NCBI RefSeq assembly: GCF_003473485.1
Contig: NC_053042.1
Location: 48,881,762 to 48,945,761, forward strand
Direction: 5' to 3'
DNA length: 64,000 nt
From: Medicago truncatula
Lineage: Eukaryota; Streptophyta; Magnoliopsida; Fabales; Fabaceae
Made by a program: the position numbers and the translations under genes. The notes under the pieces were generated by a model that saw only the letters and a list, made by a program, of their open reading frames with translations, ran no database searches and had not been told where the DNA came from. Numbering within the stretch: the first letter of the stretch is position 1; each line of letters starts with the position of its first letter. This document shows, piece after piece, positions 34,990-45,501 of the stretch.

Positions 34990-35066
34990 CGTTAACTTAG
35001 TTCAGTTGGTAGGGATATTGCATATTATATGCAGGGGTCGAGGTTCAAACCCCAAACATCTTTTTA
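34990..35066 (+). mobile_element. SINE head / tRNA-like fragment
   Basis: A-box-like TAGTTCAGTTGGTAGG and B-box GGTTCAAACCCC are 35-40 bases apart, as in tRNA-derived SINEs. The in-between GATATTGCATATTATATGCA is palindromic. It cannot be a tRNA gene: no cloverleaf acceptor stem closes. A related head is at 43547-43625. Confidence 0.6.
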
Positions 35067-35689
35067 AAAAAGCATGCTAATATTATCAAACAAGAACCAA
35101 ACCCAATAACAAATCAAAGTTTTATTATTTTTGTCACAAAAAAAAAACAAATCAAAGTTAAAAAAAAAAATCAGACACCAAACTAACACGTAATTTTGCT
35201 TTAAGCTCTGCAACGCACTCTTATGGTTTTATTTTTTTTTGAAAGAAACGCACTCTTATTGTTTTTTGAGGAGTGATATTTGAACAACCATTTCATACAA
35301 CTTTTGGTGATAACTTTTTTTTTTTCTCTCTTTTCATTGGTTAAAAACAATGGAGATAGAAAAAGGAAGAGAGAGAATAAAAGGATAATGTGAGTATGAG
35401 AGAGAAAGTTGTCAAAAAGTGGTTGTACAAATATCATTTCTCTTGTTTTTTTTTTTTTGTTGTTGAAAGAAGCCAACTCTTATGGTTTCTTCAACGGTAT
35501 CAAAACGCACAACCTTCTGTCACAAAAATTAGATATGTTTTTATAGATTTTTTGCTCTAAAGAGTTTGATGATAAAACTACACACAATTTGTGAAGTGTG
35601 AAAATTGCAGGTTTAAATCCGCTCTTAAGCAAATTAAACGTGTCTCAAGACTTTTACCACAGGAGATGTAAATTGTAGTTATCAGATTA

Positions 35690-36062
35690 GGGGATGTATT
35701 GGATTAAGATTCTATGGGATTTTAAAAGACTTTTTAATTATGAAAAAATATTGTGGTATTCAATAAAGACTTTTTGCAACTTAAAAAAAATCTTGTTGTA
35801 TTCAATCAAAACTCTTTGTCATTTTAAAAAGTCTTGAGGTATTCAATCAAGACTTTTCATCACTTAAAAAAAATCTCGTGGTATTCAAAATTATTTAAAT
35901 TTCGAAGGATGTTTAATAAATTGGATTTTGTGAGATTTTGTAGTGTAATTTTAACAAGAAAAAATCTTTTATAAAAAGATGAGATTTTTTGAGATTGTTT
36001 TTCTTTTAAAAGTTATTATCTGTTTCTTCTCCCCTCCCCCTCCCCATTCTCTCCTTTCTCTC

Positions 36063-36108
<46 letters not shown>

Positions 36109-36878
36109 ATCTCTCATCCCCCCTCTCTCCCTCTCTCTATCTCATAAAAAAATAAAAAATTGTATTGAGAATATTATGATAGAGAGTATGTTGTAATCAA
36201 TGTTCCGCAAATCGAGTGTTAACTCTCCGAGATTATCGAGTTTACGTTTTTAGGTACAAAAATTGTGTTAACTCTGAGGTAAACTCGGTTTCTGGTAAAA
36301 TCGGAAGGTTTGACGAGTTTGACTGAGTTAACACTCGGTAAACTCGTGTAACCTTGACCGATTTGTAAGGGCTGACACAATATATTTTTTTGAAAGATTT
36401 GTAAGTGCTGACATAATTTTAAATATGTACAATTGAATTTTGTGGAAATAACATTTTTAACAAATAAAAAATGTGTATTGAGAATAATGTGTTTGAGTGT
36501 TTTTTAGTCCCTTAAAATCTTATAAAATCCATAAAATTCTTAAAATTTTAAAATCAATAGTAAAAGAATTTTTTATTGATTTTATTTTTCTTTATTCAAA
36601 CGCTAGAATTTATTTGTTCGTTATTTTTATCATTCACGCTTGTAAGTTTGTTCTTTTTTCCCTAAAATTTACTGAATCCTTTGAAATTTTAAAATCCCAT
36701 AAAATCCTTTGAAATCCTTGAAAGTCAGTGTGATAAATCATCTTGAGTGTATAATGTATTTTACATAAAAAGTCTTTTAAAATCTCATAAAATCAATATA
36801 ATCTCATATAGTCTTTTAAAATCTTAAAAACTTTTTTTATTAAAATAATCTTTTAAAATCCTAATCCAATACACCTCC
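35690..36878. mobile_element. 1.2 kb TA-flanked MITE (GGGGATGTATTGGATT-ended)
   Basis: Left end GGGGATGTATTGGATTA and right end TAATCCAATACACCTCC are inverted repeats, with TA at both sides (35688-35689 and 36879-36880). Sub-terminal regions repeat GTATTCAATCAAGACTTTT-like motifs on the left and AAAATCCCATAAAATCC-like motifs on the right. It interrupts a dispersed repeat whose uninterrupted copy lies at about 46370-46545. Removing the element and one TA restores that repeat's continuity. A long pyrimidine tract lies inside. Confidence 0.72.
36026..36143. repeat. Pyrimidine tract with (CT)n microsatellite
   Basis: About 118 bases almost entirely C and T on the plus strand, including about 17 uninterrupted CT units from 36069. 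It is internal to the MITE just described. Confidence 0.9.
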
Positions 36879-37469
36879 TAAGTTTATTCTTGGAAGATAT
36901 AATGTATGGATTACCCGAGTCAGGGACAGCCGTATGTATTGCACATTGAGAGTCTTGTGATATTACTTAACTAAAAAATTATCTTTGTAATATCATATAT
37001 ACATAGTAACATGTTATAGATATGCATAGTCATCAATATATAAAGTTAGTGTAGATGAGAAAACTTGTCGTATAATTATTAATATATTTGTTTTGGGACT
37101 TAATTATATATTAGATGTGGTAACTACAGTCGTTGAAAACGTTTTCTCTACAATAAATATTATTAAGAATTGAACACGAAATCAGAAGAGAAATGAATGA
37201 TTAAATTATTGCTTATTTAACTATATATAGAGAGGTTTTTAATAAAATTGAAAATGAGAAAACTAATTTTAAGATATAAAAGTTGCAGACAACAATTATG
37301 ATGTCTTTCTTTCTTTAAAAAAAATTATGATGTCTGTTTTAAAAAGAAAAATGTACATTTAATGCTATAAAATTTATATACTCTGCCCTTACAACTCAAA
37401 ATTTTTGAATCCGTCCTTGAGTCTCGTAAGTACAACTTTTTTTTTTTTTTTTTTTTGACGGAAAGAAGC

Positions 37470-40400
37470 TTATAGCTTTTCATTATTAATTAAAGTATGA
37501 ATACAATGTGGAATATTAAGATGATAATGGAAACTAGCATGATTTAGTGCTTCCCTAGCTAGATTATGAGCAGCACTATTGGCTTGTCTCCTAATGAACT
37601 TCACATCAGAGTTCGCTAAATCAGTCATTAAAAGATGTCTACAATCGTGTATTATGGCCATGAAATCTGAGACACCATCCCCCTTATAGATATTCTCTAC
37701 CACCACTTTTGAGTCTGTTTCAAAATCCATATTTACTAAATTTAGGTCTTTCGCCCATCGCATAGCATGTAGGAGTCCTATAGCTTCTCCCATTTCCACA
37801 TCAAGTAAAGGTGTGAAACACTCAGTACGGCTTATAACATGATTTCCATTTGCATCTCGAATGCAAGCTCCAAAGCCTACTCTATGGAGAGAAGCAGAAA
37901 AGGCAGCATCAACATTGCACTTGAATCTCCCAACACTTGGTTTTGACCACTTACTTATGTCGAAATGCGGGTTTGCTGGTGAGCTACGAATCCTTGTCTC
38001 TTGCGCGGCCTTCCAACTATTTAGGAAAGCCACCGCTCGGTCACCAATCTCCTCTGTTGTTTCTACGATATTATTCCACACTTTATTGTTCCTGTGTCTC
38101 CATAAGCTCCAAAGGGTAACCGCAAAAATCTGCTGATGAGCGATGTCTAGCTGTTGGAGTAAAGAAAAAATTATATCAGCACAAAAGGCGTTATGAGACC
38201 AAATCTGCTGAATTGAAGGCCAAAAACCCAGTCGCTGCCAACACCCAACACTCTTACTACACGCAAAAAACAGATGTTTCCCATCTTCCTCATGATTGTT
38301 GCATATGGCACAAGTTGGGGGGCACTGAACTCCTTTTGAGATCAACCGCATACGAGTTGGTAAGCAATTTCGACATACACGCCACAAAAAATTCTTAATC
38401 TTCGGTGGGAGTTTAAGGTTCCAAATTATATTCCATTTCCCTGGAACCCTATGCTGGAGCAGAACATCGTTTCTATTGATAATCTCTCGATATGCGCTGC
38501 GTACCGAGTACAAGCCATTCTTTTCAAATCTCCAAGTTGCTTTATCTACTTGAACTGATTGTAAAAGGGGAGTTTGTAGAATCTGATTCGATGTTTCAGC
38601 ATTAAACACATACCGGATAAAATTCTCATTCCACTCCTTTGTGTTTGGCTTGAAAAGATGACCAACAGTAAGAGCATCCCACATGATCTGCACTTCTGTA
38701 ACAGGCTGAAGACAAAGCGGATCTTTTAACCACGGTTGATTCCACACTGAGATGGTTTCTCCCGTTCCAATACTCCACTTTAAACCATGCTTAAGATAAT
38801 CTCTAACAGACCACAAGCTTCTCCAGACATAACTTGGGTTGTGTCCTATAGAAGCACTAAAATAGTCACTATGCGGAAAATATTTAGCTTTGAGTAATTT
38901 AGTGATCAAAGAATCCGGGTTGCTTATCAACTTCCAGGCCTGCTTTCCGATCATGGCCAAATTAAAAGCTCGGAGACTTTTGAAACCCATACCTCCAAAA
39001 GTTTTAGGAACAGAGAGGCGTTCCCAAGATAACCAATGCATGCCTCGTGAATTTGCAGAGTTGTGACCCCACCAGAAGGCGTTAAGCATCTTCTCAATTT
39101 CACCAATGAAAGTGCTCGGTAGAAGGAAAATGCTCATGACGTATGAGGGTATAGATTGCAGTACAGATTTGATAAGAATCTCCCTCCCTGCTTGCGATAA
39201 ACACCTGCTGCTCCAAGAGTTAATTCTATTCCAGATCCGATCTTTAACAAATTTGAAGGTTGCTTTTTTGCTCCTTCCTATCATTGATGGAAGACCGAGA
39301 TACTTTCCTGTTCCCAAAACTTGCTTCACCCCGAGAGTTGTTGCGATACGATTCTGGCACTCTGTGGGAGTGTTCCTACTGCAATACATTTCTGATTTTT
39401 GCAAATTGATCGCTTGACCGGAAGCAGCTTCATAAGTAGTTAGAATATTCTTCATTACCGATGCTTCCTGTTCAGAAGCTCTGAAAAAGAGGAAACAATC
39501 ATCTGCAAAAAGAAGGTGTGAAATAGCTGGAGCACTTGTGCAAATACGAGTACCCGTAATGACACCTCGTCTCTCAGCATCCCTAATGAGAGCAGATAAT
39601 CCTTCAGCACAGAGAATGAAAAGATAAGGTGATAGCGGGTCACCTTGCCGAATACCACGACCCGGAATGAGAGGTCCAACTTGTACACCATTGACCAAAA
39701 CTGTGTAATCGACGGTCTCAACACAAAGCATAATCCATCGAATCCACTTCTCTGAAAATCTCATCTGAATCATTATATCACGGAGATACTCCCAATCTAA
39801 TCTGTCATAAGCTTTGCTGATGTCTAACTTGAGAGCAACATCACCTTGGGACCCTTTAGTTTTTGCCTTCATGTAATGAATTAATTCAATAGCCACAAGT
39901 GCGTTATCAAGGATTGATCTTCCTGGAACAAAAGCAGACTGAGATGTAGATATGCATTTGTCAAGGACATTTTTGAGTCTGTTAGCAAGGACTTTAGCCA
40001 CCATCTTGTAGACTACATTACATAAAGCAATGGGTCGCCAATCTTTCATGGTTGTCTGAGCATCACCCTTTGGGATTAAAGCAATGTTTGTAGAGTTCAA
40101 ATGTGGAGGGAACACACCATTTTCAAGCCATTCACATCCTGCTTTGTGAATTTCGCTGCCACACATGTTCCAAAAATTTTGATAGAAGCCGGGATTAAAC
40201 CCATCTGGTCCTGGGCATTTGTCCGCTTGCATAGAGAACGCCGCAGTTTTGAATTCTTCCAGTGTAAATGCCGCAGTTAAGAAACAATTATCATCATCAG
40301 AGATGGAAGTAGCTACTTTGGAAATTACATCTGCACGAGTGCTTGAGAGTTTAGTGAACAAATGCGAGAAATAATTACGGGCAATATTTTGTAGTTCATC

Positions 40401-41549
40401 CTCTTTTCGACAAACGGTGCCATTTGAATTTTCGAGGTGTTCAATGCGGTTCACTTTTCTGCGTGAGGTAGCTGCTGCATGGAAGAACTTGGTATTTAAA
40501 TCCCCTTCTTTATACCAAAATGTTTTTGCCCTTTGCTTCCAAAAAAGATCATCCTGTACAAGTAGCTTGTCCAACTTATTTTTGAGAGAATTAAAATAGC
40601 TGACATTTGCCGCTGTCACATGAGTTCGAAGCTTTTCTATTTTCTTTTGAACTTTACTGATGTCACGGCGAAAATTGTTGTTATTACGACTCCAATCAGT
40701 CAGGTCTTCAGCGCAATAACTCAATTTTTGCGTGATACCTTCTTCAGGATAGAGCTTCCAACGTTGCTGCACTTGTTGTTTAAAATCAGGTTCAGCAAGC
40801 CACGCATTTTCAAACTTAAAGCGATGTGGATTTCTGTTGACAGCAGTAACCGGTTTGCACGTGAGCCACAATGGGTAATGATCAGAAGATGTCGTCGAAA
40901 GGCATTCAACACCTGCGTTTGGGAACATGTTACACCAATCAGAATTTACAAGTGCTCTGTCTAACTTCTCTTCAACAGCTCTGGCGGTGCCGAGGCTTTT
41001 GAACCAAGTGAAGGCGTAACCAGTCATGTGTAAGTCAAACAGACCCGCGTCCAATACTGCTTGCCTGAAACCACGGATCAGCCAAGGCGCTCTCTCTGAC
41101 CTACCTTTCTTCTCTTCAGATGACAGAATGTCGTTGAAATCTCCAATAACACACCATGGTAAAGAAGAAGTTCTTGCTAAATTCTTTAAGAAAGCCCAAG
41201 ATTCTTTTCTTCTTCCATTTTCCGGCATCCCGTAAAAACCAGTCAATCGCCATTTCCCGATCAACAAATCGTCCACTTCAACATCAATGTGATTTTGAGA
41301 GAAATTTGTAATAGTACAGTTAGCAGAATTTTTCCAAAGAAAAGCCAAACCTCCTCCCCTACCAATTCTATCAACCGTAAAGCAAGAATCAAAAGACAGA
41401 ATATACTTCAATTCTTCAATTTTATTTAAAGCTGCCATTGTTTCAGACAGAAAAATTCCTTCCGGTTTGTATGTTCGGACCAGGTACTTAAGAGTGGGAA
41501 CTGTACTCGGGCTGCCCAGGCCCCGACAGTTCCATACGATAAAACTCAT
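37470..41549 (-). CDS. LINE ORF2: endonuclease, reverse transcriptase, zf-RVT, RNase H
   Basis: 1359 aa. An AP-type endonuclease (1-230) shows WNCRG (6-10), GDFND (136-140) and SDHYP (222-226). The reverse transcriptase (about 485-745) shows LKLDISKAYDRLDW, RGIRQGDPLSP and the catalytic FADD at 681-684. A zinc-binding zf-RVT segment (about 1050-1120) follows, with CPPTCAICNN and HLFFAC. A C-terminal RNase H (from about 1208) has NVDAAF, VEMGEA and FETDSK acids. The RNase H marks the plant L1 group that acquired this domain. The product copies its own RNA into nicked chromosomal DNA. The start ATG overlaps the ORF1 stop in ATGA, so ORF2 is probably reached by reinitiation or read-through after ORF1. 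Confidence 0.93.
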   Translation of the reverse strand: MSFIVWNCRGLGSPSTVPTLKYLVRTYKPEGIFLSETMAALNKIEELKYILSFDSCFTVDRIGRGGGLAFLWKNSANCTITNFSQNHIDVEVDDLLIGKWRLTGFYGMPENGRRKESWAFLKNLARTSSLPWCVIGDFNDILSSEEKKGRSERAPWLIRGFRQAVLDAGLFDLHMTGYAFTWFKSLGTARAVEEKLDRALVNSDWCNMFPNAGVECLSTTSSDHYPLWLTCKPVTAVNRNPHRFKFENAWLAEPDFKQQVQQRWKLYPEEGITQKLSYCAEDLTDWSRNNNNFRRDISKVQKKIEKLRTHVTAANVSYFNSLKNKLDKLLVQDDLFWKQRAKTFWYKEGDLNTKFFHAAATSRRKVNRIEHLENSNGTVCRKEDELQNIARNYFSHLFTKLSSTRADVISKVATSISDDDNCFLTAAFTLEEFKTAAFSMQADKCPGPDGFNPGFYQNFWNMCGSEIHKAGCEWLENGVFPPHLNSTNIALIPKGDAQTTMKDWRPIALCNVVYKMVAKVLANRLKNVLDKCISTSQSAFVPGRSILDNALVAIELIHYMKAKTKGSQGDVALKLDISKAYDRLDWEYLRDIMIQMRFSEKWIRWIMLCVETVDYTVLVNGVQVGPLIPGRGIRQGDPLSPYLFILCAEGLSALIRDAERRGVITGTRICTSAPAISHLLFADDCFLFFRASEQEASVMKNILTTYEAASGQAINLQKSEMYCSRNTPTECQNRIATTLGVKQVLGTGKYLGLPSMIGRSKKATFKFVKDRIWNRINSWSSRCLSQAGREILIKSVLQSIPSYVMSIFLLPSTFIGEIEKMLNAFWWGHNSANSRGMHWLSWERLSVPKTFGGMGFKSLRAFNLAMIGKQAWKLISNPDSLITKLLKAKYFPHSDYFSASIGHNPSYVWRSLWSVRDYLKHGLKWSIGTGETISVWNQPWLKDPLCLQPVTEVQIMWDALTVGHLFKPNTKEWNENFIRYVFNAETSNQILQTPLLQSVQVDKATWRFEKNGLYSVRSAYREIINRNDVLLQHRVPGKWNIIWNLKLPPKIKNFLWRVCRNCLPTRMRLISKGVQCPPTCAICNNHEEDGKHLFFACSKSVGCWQRLGFWPSIQQIWSHNAFCADIIFSLLQQLDIAHQQIFAVTLWSLWRHRNNKVWNNIVETTEEIGDRAVAFLNSWKAAQETRIRSSPANPHFDISKWSKPSVGRFKCNVDAAFSASLHRVGFGACIRDANGNHVISRTECFTPLLDVEMGEAIGLLHAMRWAKDLNLVNMDFETDSKVVVENIYKGDGVSDFMAIIHDCRHLLMTDLANSDVKFIRRQANSAAHNLAREALNHASFHYHLNIPHCIHTLINNEKL

Positions 41550-42967
41550 TTTCCTTGGCGGGCCTGGTGACCAGGCTCCGCCATTACATTATCGCTTTCA
41601 AACAGACAATTATCTCTCATTACAATTTCCTCACTATCTATTGCTAGAGAGCCTATGTTTGTCTGAACAGTATCAACATCAGAGACTTCCATTTCAGCAC
41701 CTGAATCATCCACCCGGCTTCGCTTCAGCTGTTTTAAACCATCATCTTTTGTGCTTAATTTGAGTGGCAGCGCAGTAGTCATCCTTAGCTGCCCCATAGG
41801 TTGAGAGTTAATTAAGCTGGCAGGAAACTGAGTATTTTGTTGTTGCAGAAGAACAAGAGTTTCCATATTTTGTATTGGGTTCTTCTGTCTTGCTTCCTGC
41901 ACCAACCTTGCAATTCTGGCTTCATCCCCTTCCTGTTCAGCATGCACTTCAGAAGATTCTCCTGTTTCTGCTAATTGAAGTATGTTTGGGCCTGGTGCAG
42001 CAGCTGCGACTTCCACGACTGGCCAAGCATTGAAATCTGCACTAAAAGGGTCAAAAGTAAACCATTCATTGCTGTTGTTTTGTGCCCCAATGTATTTTGC
42101 AAATATCAGCTCCTTTGTGACAGGGTTTCTACCAATCTTGACTTTTCCGACTCGACTATGGATCTTACTGCAAGCTGGGCACTCCCCACCTTTCTGCCTC
42201 TGTGCACCTGTCTCTTGTCTTCGCAGCCAAGGGTTTGTGAACACTCCTCCTTCTTGAGGACCTTGAAATTCAGCTTTAAGACTTGGTCCCCACTTCTTTG
42301 GTCCTTCAATAAATCCTGCTTTAAACCTTTTAGGGCAAAAAGCATCAGTGTGGCCTAGCAATCCACAAATGTAGCAGAAATTGCCAAGGTTTTCGTACTT
42401 AAAAACCACGGTCACTGGATCAGCACCTTCCCTTTCAAATTCCAAACACTGCTTCAGCGGTCCATTGACATTCATGGTAACTCTAAGGCGCATGTATTTA
42501 CGCCATGTACCATAATTGTTGTTAAAATCATATTTCAGCAATTTTCCAACATGGTTTCCCAAGAGATGACCCATTGATTCAGTCATAAATCCAAATGGGA
42601 GGTTATGAGCTTGAATCCATATGTCCATCATGTCAATAGGCATAGTAAGTGGATTTTCACCAAATTCGAGCTTGCGTAGCAGCATAGGGTAATTGTCAAA
42701 ATGCCAGGGTCCCGTGTGTAAGACTCTTTCCATATCTCCCTGATCGAAGAACTGGAAAAGGAATCTGTTATTCTCAGTTAAGGTTGCATCCATTTTTTTG
42801 TCAGGCTGCCAGAGATGTGCAAGTCTGTTTCGGGTAGCATGGAATCGGATAGGTTTGTTACTAAGCCATCTCCCAACCAGACAGCAGTCATGTAAATCAG
42901 TGTTGGTTTGGCTTTGTTCAGGCTGAGAGTGAGCATTGGATTCATTGTGGGAGGTATTTGGTGACAT
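41546..42967 (-). CDS. LINE ORF1: DUF4283 / zinc-knuckle RNA-binding protein
   Basis: 473 aa from ATG 42967 (MSPNTSHNES); the frame is open upstream to 43288, but that part falls in the 5' UTR and beyond the element. A DUF4283 domain occupies about 30-180 (LVGRWLSNKPI, FQFFDQGDMERVLHTGPWHF, DIWIQAHNLPFGF). A CCHC zinc knuckle follows, CYICGLLGHTDAFC, spacing C-x2-C-x4-H-x4-C. The remainder is Gln/Glu-rich and probably disordered. In plant LINEs this protein coats the element RNA. It overlaps ORF2 by four bases (ATGA). An alternative Met at 43033 would add a hydrophobic leader (LLIILFILITSSV) that looks accidental. Confidence 0.85.
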   Translation of the reverse strand: MSPNTSHNESNAHSQPEQSQTNTDLHDCCLVGRWLSNKPIRFHATRNRLAHLWQPDKKMDATLTENNRFLFQFFDQGDMERVLHTGPWHFDNYPMLLRKLEFGENPLTMPIDMMDIWIQAHNLPFGFMTESMGHLLGNHVGKLLKYDFNNNYGTWRKYMRLRVTMNVNGPLKQCLEFEREGADPVTVVFKYENLGNFCYICGLLGHTDAFCPKRFKAGFIEGPKKWGPSLKAEFQGPQEGGVFTNPWLRRQETGAQRQKGGECPACSKIHSRVGKVKIGRNPVTKELIFAKYIGAQNNSNEWFTFDPFSADFNAWPVVEVAAAAPGPNILQLAETGESSEVHAEQEGDEARIARLVQEARQKNPIQNMETLVLLQQQNTQFPASLINSQPMGQLRMTTALPLKLSTKDDGLKQLKRSRVDDSGAEMEVSDVDTVQTNIGSLAIDSEEIVMRDNCLFESDNVMAEPGHQARQGK

Positions 42968-43546
42968 GTTTGTGGTGACAGAACTTGTGATCAGGATAAA
43001 GAGGATAATTAAAAGTCTATAGTTGTAAGGCATATGATAGTGATTGATCCTCTTCTGAGTGTTGCTATTTAAACATGTAAGGAAGAGCTTGATTTGCTGA
43101 TTTTTTGAGTGGATCATAAAAGCTAATTCCTTATTCTTCCATGATTGAATATAAATTAAAAATAATAACTGAGAATTGATCAGTGAAATGTCAACCCCGT
43201 TTTTATTTTTAATTTCTATTAAGAGTGCAATGTTGAGATAGGAAGTACAATTAAGTCTGTCAGTACAAGTACCTTGCAAAGAGTGCAATGTTTTGAATAA
43301 TAAAAGATTGCAGAGACATTTGATACATTAGGCATAGATTTATAATTTTTCATTTTTCAACGCGGATTAAAAATCTTATTTCATTGGATGTTGACATGGT
43401 TATTAAAGAAATATAGTCATCACATCTAAGATAATTTGTAATGTTTGTTATAACAAGGTGGAAAGTTTACTAATGTTAAAGTATATGATCACTCTTTTTT
43501 TGATAAGGTATATGATCATTCTTATTAGTAGATTAAAGACTTTTTA

Positions 43547-43625
43547 ATCCTCGTGGTCATAGTTGAGTTGATAGGGATATGCATTGTTATATGCATGAGC
43601 TAGAGTTTGAACTTGAGAGAGATGA
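43547..43625 (+). mobile_element. Worn SINE head (tRNA-like)
   Basis: TAGTTGAGTTGATAGGGATA and, 30 bases on, GAGTTTGAACTTGAG resemble A and B boxes. The middle GATATGCATTGTTATATGCA matches the SINE head at 34990. It is degenerate and has no clear tail. Confidence 0.45.
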
Positions 43626-43791
43626 ATTCTAGTAACTAGACTACTTGAAGAAATTAATAAATTAATAAAGCTGTTAAAAATGTACAAAAATAAAGAAGAT
43701 TATTAACCCTCAAGTTTGACGAGGCGTAAGACGATGGATGAAGGACAATTTGTGTGGCTGTAAGGTATGCAGAAGAGGACCCACCGTATGG

Positions 43792-43813
43792 TTGTGTGGC
43801 TATAGCCACACAA
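43792..43813. repeat. 22-bp perfect palindrome
   Basis: TTGTGTGGC, TATA, GCCACACAA: both arms are exactly complementary. It lies about 60-80 bases upstream of the CT-rich leader of the GDP-sugar transporter gene. A near copy of one arm (TTTGTGTGGCTG) is 40 bases upstream. It could be a cis element or a transposon relic. Confidence 0.85.
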
Positions 43814-43869
43814 GATTATTGCCCCATTTTTAATTTTTAATTTTTATTACAATCAATCAACGCATGCGT

Positions 43870-44006
43870 TCTCTCTTCTTCTCCTCGATTCTTGTCAAAA
43901 ACACATAAAACCCAGTTCTCTTCTCACCAGTCTCACTCTGTATCGCGACTCACTCTCTCTCTCTGCAGTTTTCAGTTTCTCTGGCGTCGCATCTCCACCA
44001 GTCTGA

Positions 44007-44045
<39 letters not shown>

Positions 44046-44083
44046 CTACTTGCTAATCTCAGTTCTCACTCACTCTAACTAAG
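43870..44083 (+). other. Probable 5' UTR exon of the GDP-sugar transporter gene
   Basis: A CT-rich leader, including about 16 CT units at 44011-44043, ends CTCTAACTAAG/GTAAGCC at 44083/44084, a strong plant donor. The next good acceptor with the right strand and context is TTTTTGTTCAG/ATG at 46690/46691. The implied leader intron is about 2.6 kb. Position of the transcription start is a guess. Confidence 0.55.
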
Positions 44084-45501
44084 GTAAGCCAATTCATTCT
44101 CCAATTGCCTGTTTTAGGGTTTCAGAATTGGGAATTAGAATTGGAAATGAAATTTTGCTATGATTAGAATTGGAATTTTGTTACGAACGAGCTGTTATAA
44201 GAATGAGTTACTTTTTCAGTTGAAACCAGAGCCAGGAGAACACGAGAATACAAGTTATAGATGTTGAGAACAAGATAACAATAACATTTTTCCAAGAGAA
44301 ATCTTTCTAATAGCTTAATAACATGTTAATCTTTCATCAAAGTATCCATATATGCCTTGAACATGTCCAAAGAGATATCTAGATTTGTTGATAGCATCAC
44401 TAAATATAGTTTACAAAATGCAGCCTTCATTTCTGCAAGGAATTAATGTTGTTACTAAAATACTATGTATTGCATTGGCTTTCATCTCAACATTCACACT
44501 GATAGCACCGCCTGTATAAACAATATTGCATAAACCTCTTCCCTAATGACAATGCTATAAGTCACAGAAAGAGAAAATCACTTAAAGTTTAGTATAATTT
44601 GCATATATTTGCATCAGTTTCTTTGAAATTCTAGTCACACTAATATCTAGATCCACCCCTGCAGGTATGTAATGAATCTATGGTTTTTTGATTTAGAAGT
44701 TTTGTAATTTTAGGGTTTTTTTGTTGTAATTTGTGGATTTTGTTATATTCTTCAAAATTGTGAATTTTTGTTGGTAATTTTATAAAATTATAAAAATAAA
44801 AATTAGTAAACCATTTGCAACACTTGAAAAGTCATATATCTAATGCAAAATGCCTTTTTGCGAGCCAAGTTTTTTAAGATTTCTCATCTAGAACCTCTAA
44901 TTTTACAGATCCACCATAAAGGTATTCTTTTTTGTTTCAATTTCTCATTTTCTAGGGTTTCCTTTTTTAATGATATTCTTTAGTGTTGAATTTGAGTTTT
45001 GATTTTCCATATGCAAAGTGGTATGCGTCAGTTTGCAATCTTATTATTATGTATTGTATATTCGTAAGTGTTGTGATCTGCAATGATGAGGCTTGAATGT
45101 GCAAATATTCTTAAGTGTTGAACTTTAGTTTATAAACAAGCAATTGGACTAATTTTCCAACAATATCTAAGTTCCATAAAACCTAGAACTCAACTTCTTA
45201 TTCACCCTTTTGACCAAGCTTACACAATCAAATTCAAGTTCTACTCCTCTTAAACAAAAATCTATAAAGAGAGAGCCTCTGCTTGCATGGGATCGTCAAA
45301 TCCCTTCGAATTGTAGTTGGTGATGTGAGAGCTTCACCTTCTGCGAGCAGGCACCCACTCCCCAAGTACCTTCTTCTTCTTGACCCAAATTGGTTGGTAT
45401 CACTATTAGCTTTTATCTTGTCCGAATTTGGTTTCCTCCTTGGGATTGTTGAATTATTATCATCATTAGGGTTTCTACACTTTAGTCCTCTAGGTTATTG
45501 A

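Larger units (their letters stand above)
37437..43242 (-). mobile_element. Full-length plant LINE (L1 type with RNase H), both ORFs open
   Basis: A 5.8 kb non-LTR element: 5' UTR of about 275 bp, ORF1 (42967-41546), ORF2 (41549-37470) and a 20-base poly-A tail (T run at 37437-37456 on the plus strand). AAGTACAA at 37428-37435 and 43243-43250 flanks it. The flanks left and right match the uninterrupted dispersed repeat at about 46505-46535 (GTAAGTACAACTAAG), which supports these borders. No stop or frame change interrupts either ORF over 4.1 kb and 1.4 kb, so this copy may be young and possibly competent. Confidence 0.88.

Noticed and set aside
34990-35066. Possible tRNA gene
   Set aside because: A- and B-box-like motifs are present but no acceptor stem or anticodon arm can be paired. 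It is better explained as a SINE head, and the same holds at 43547, 57885 and 30056.
42970-43288. N-terminal extension of LINE ORF1 with a signal-peptide-like stretch
   Set aside because: It extends past the element's 5' border at 43242, and the DUF4283 protein starts naturally at ATG 42967.
45283-45501. 72-codon plus-strand frame upstream of the transporter
   Set aside because: It lies inside the inferred leader intron, has no recognisable domain and no splice support; likely chance.
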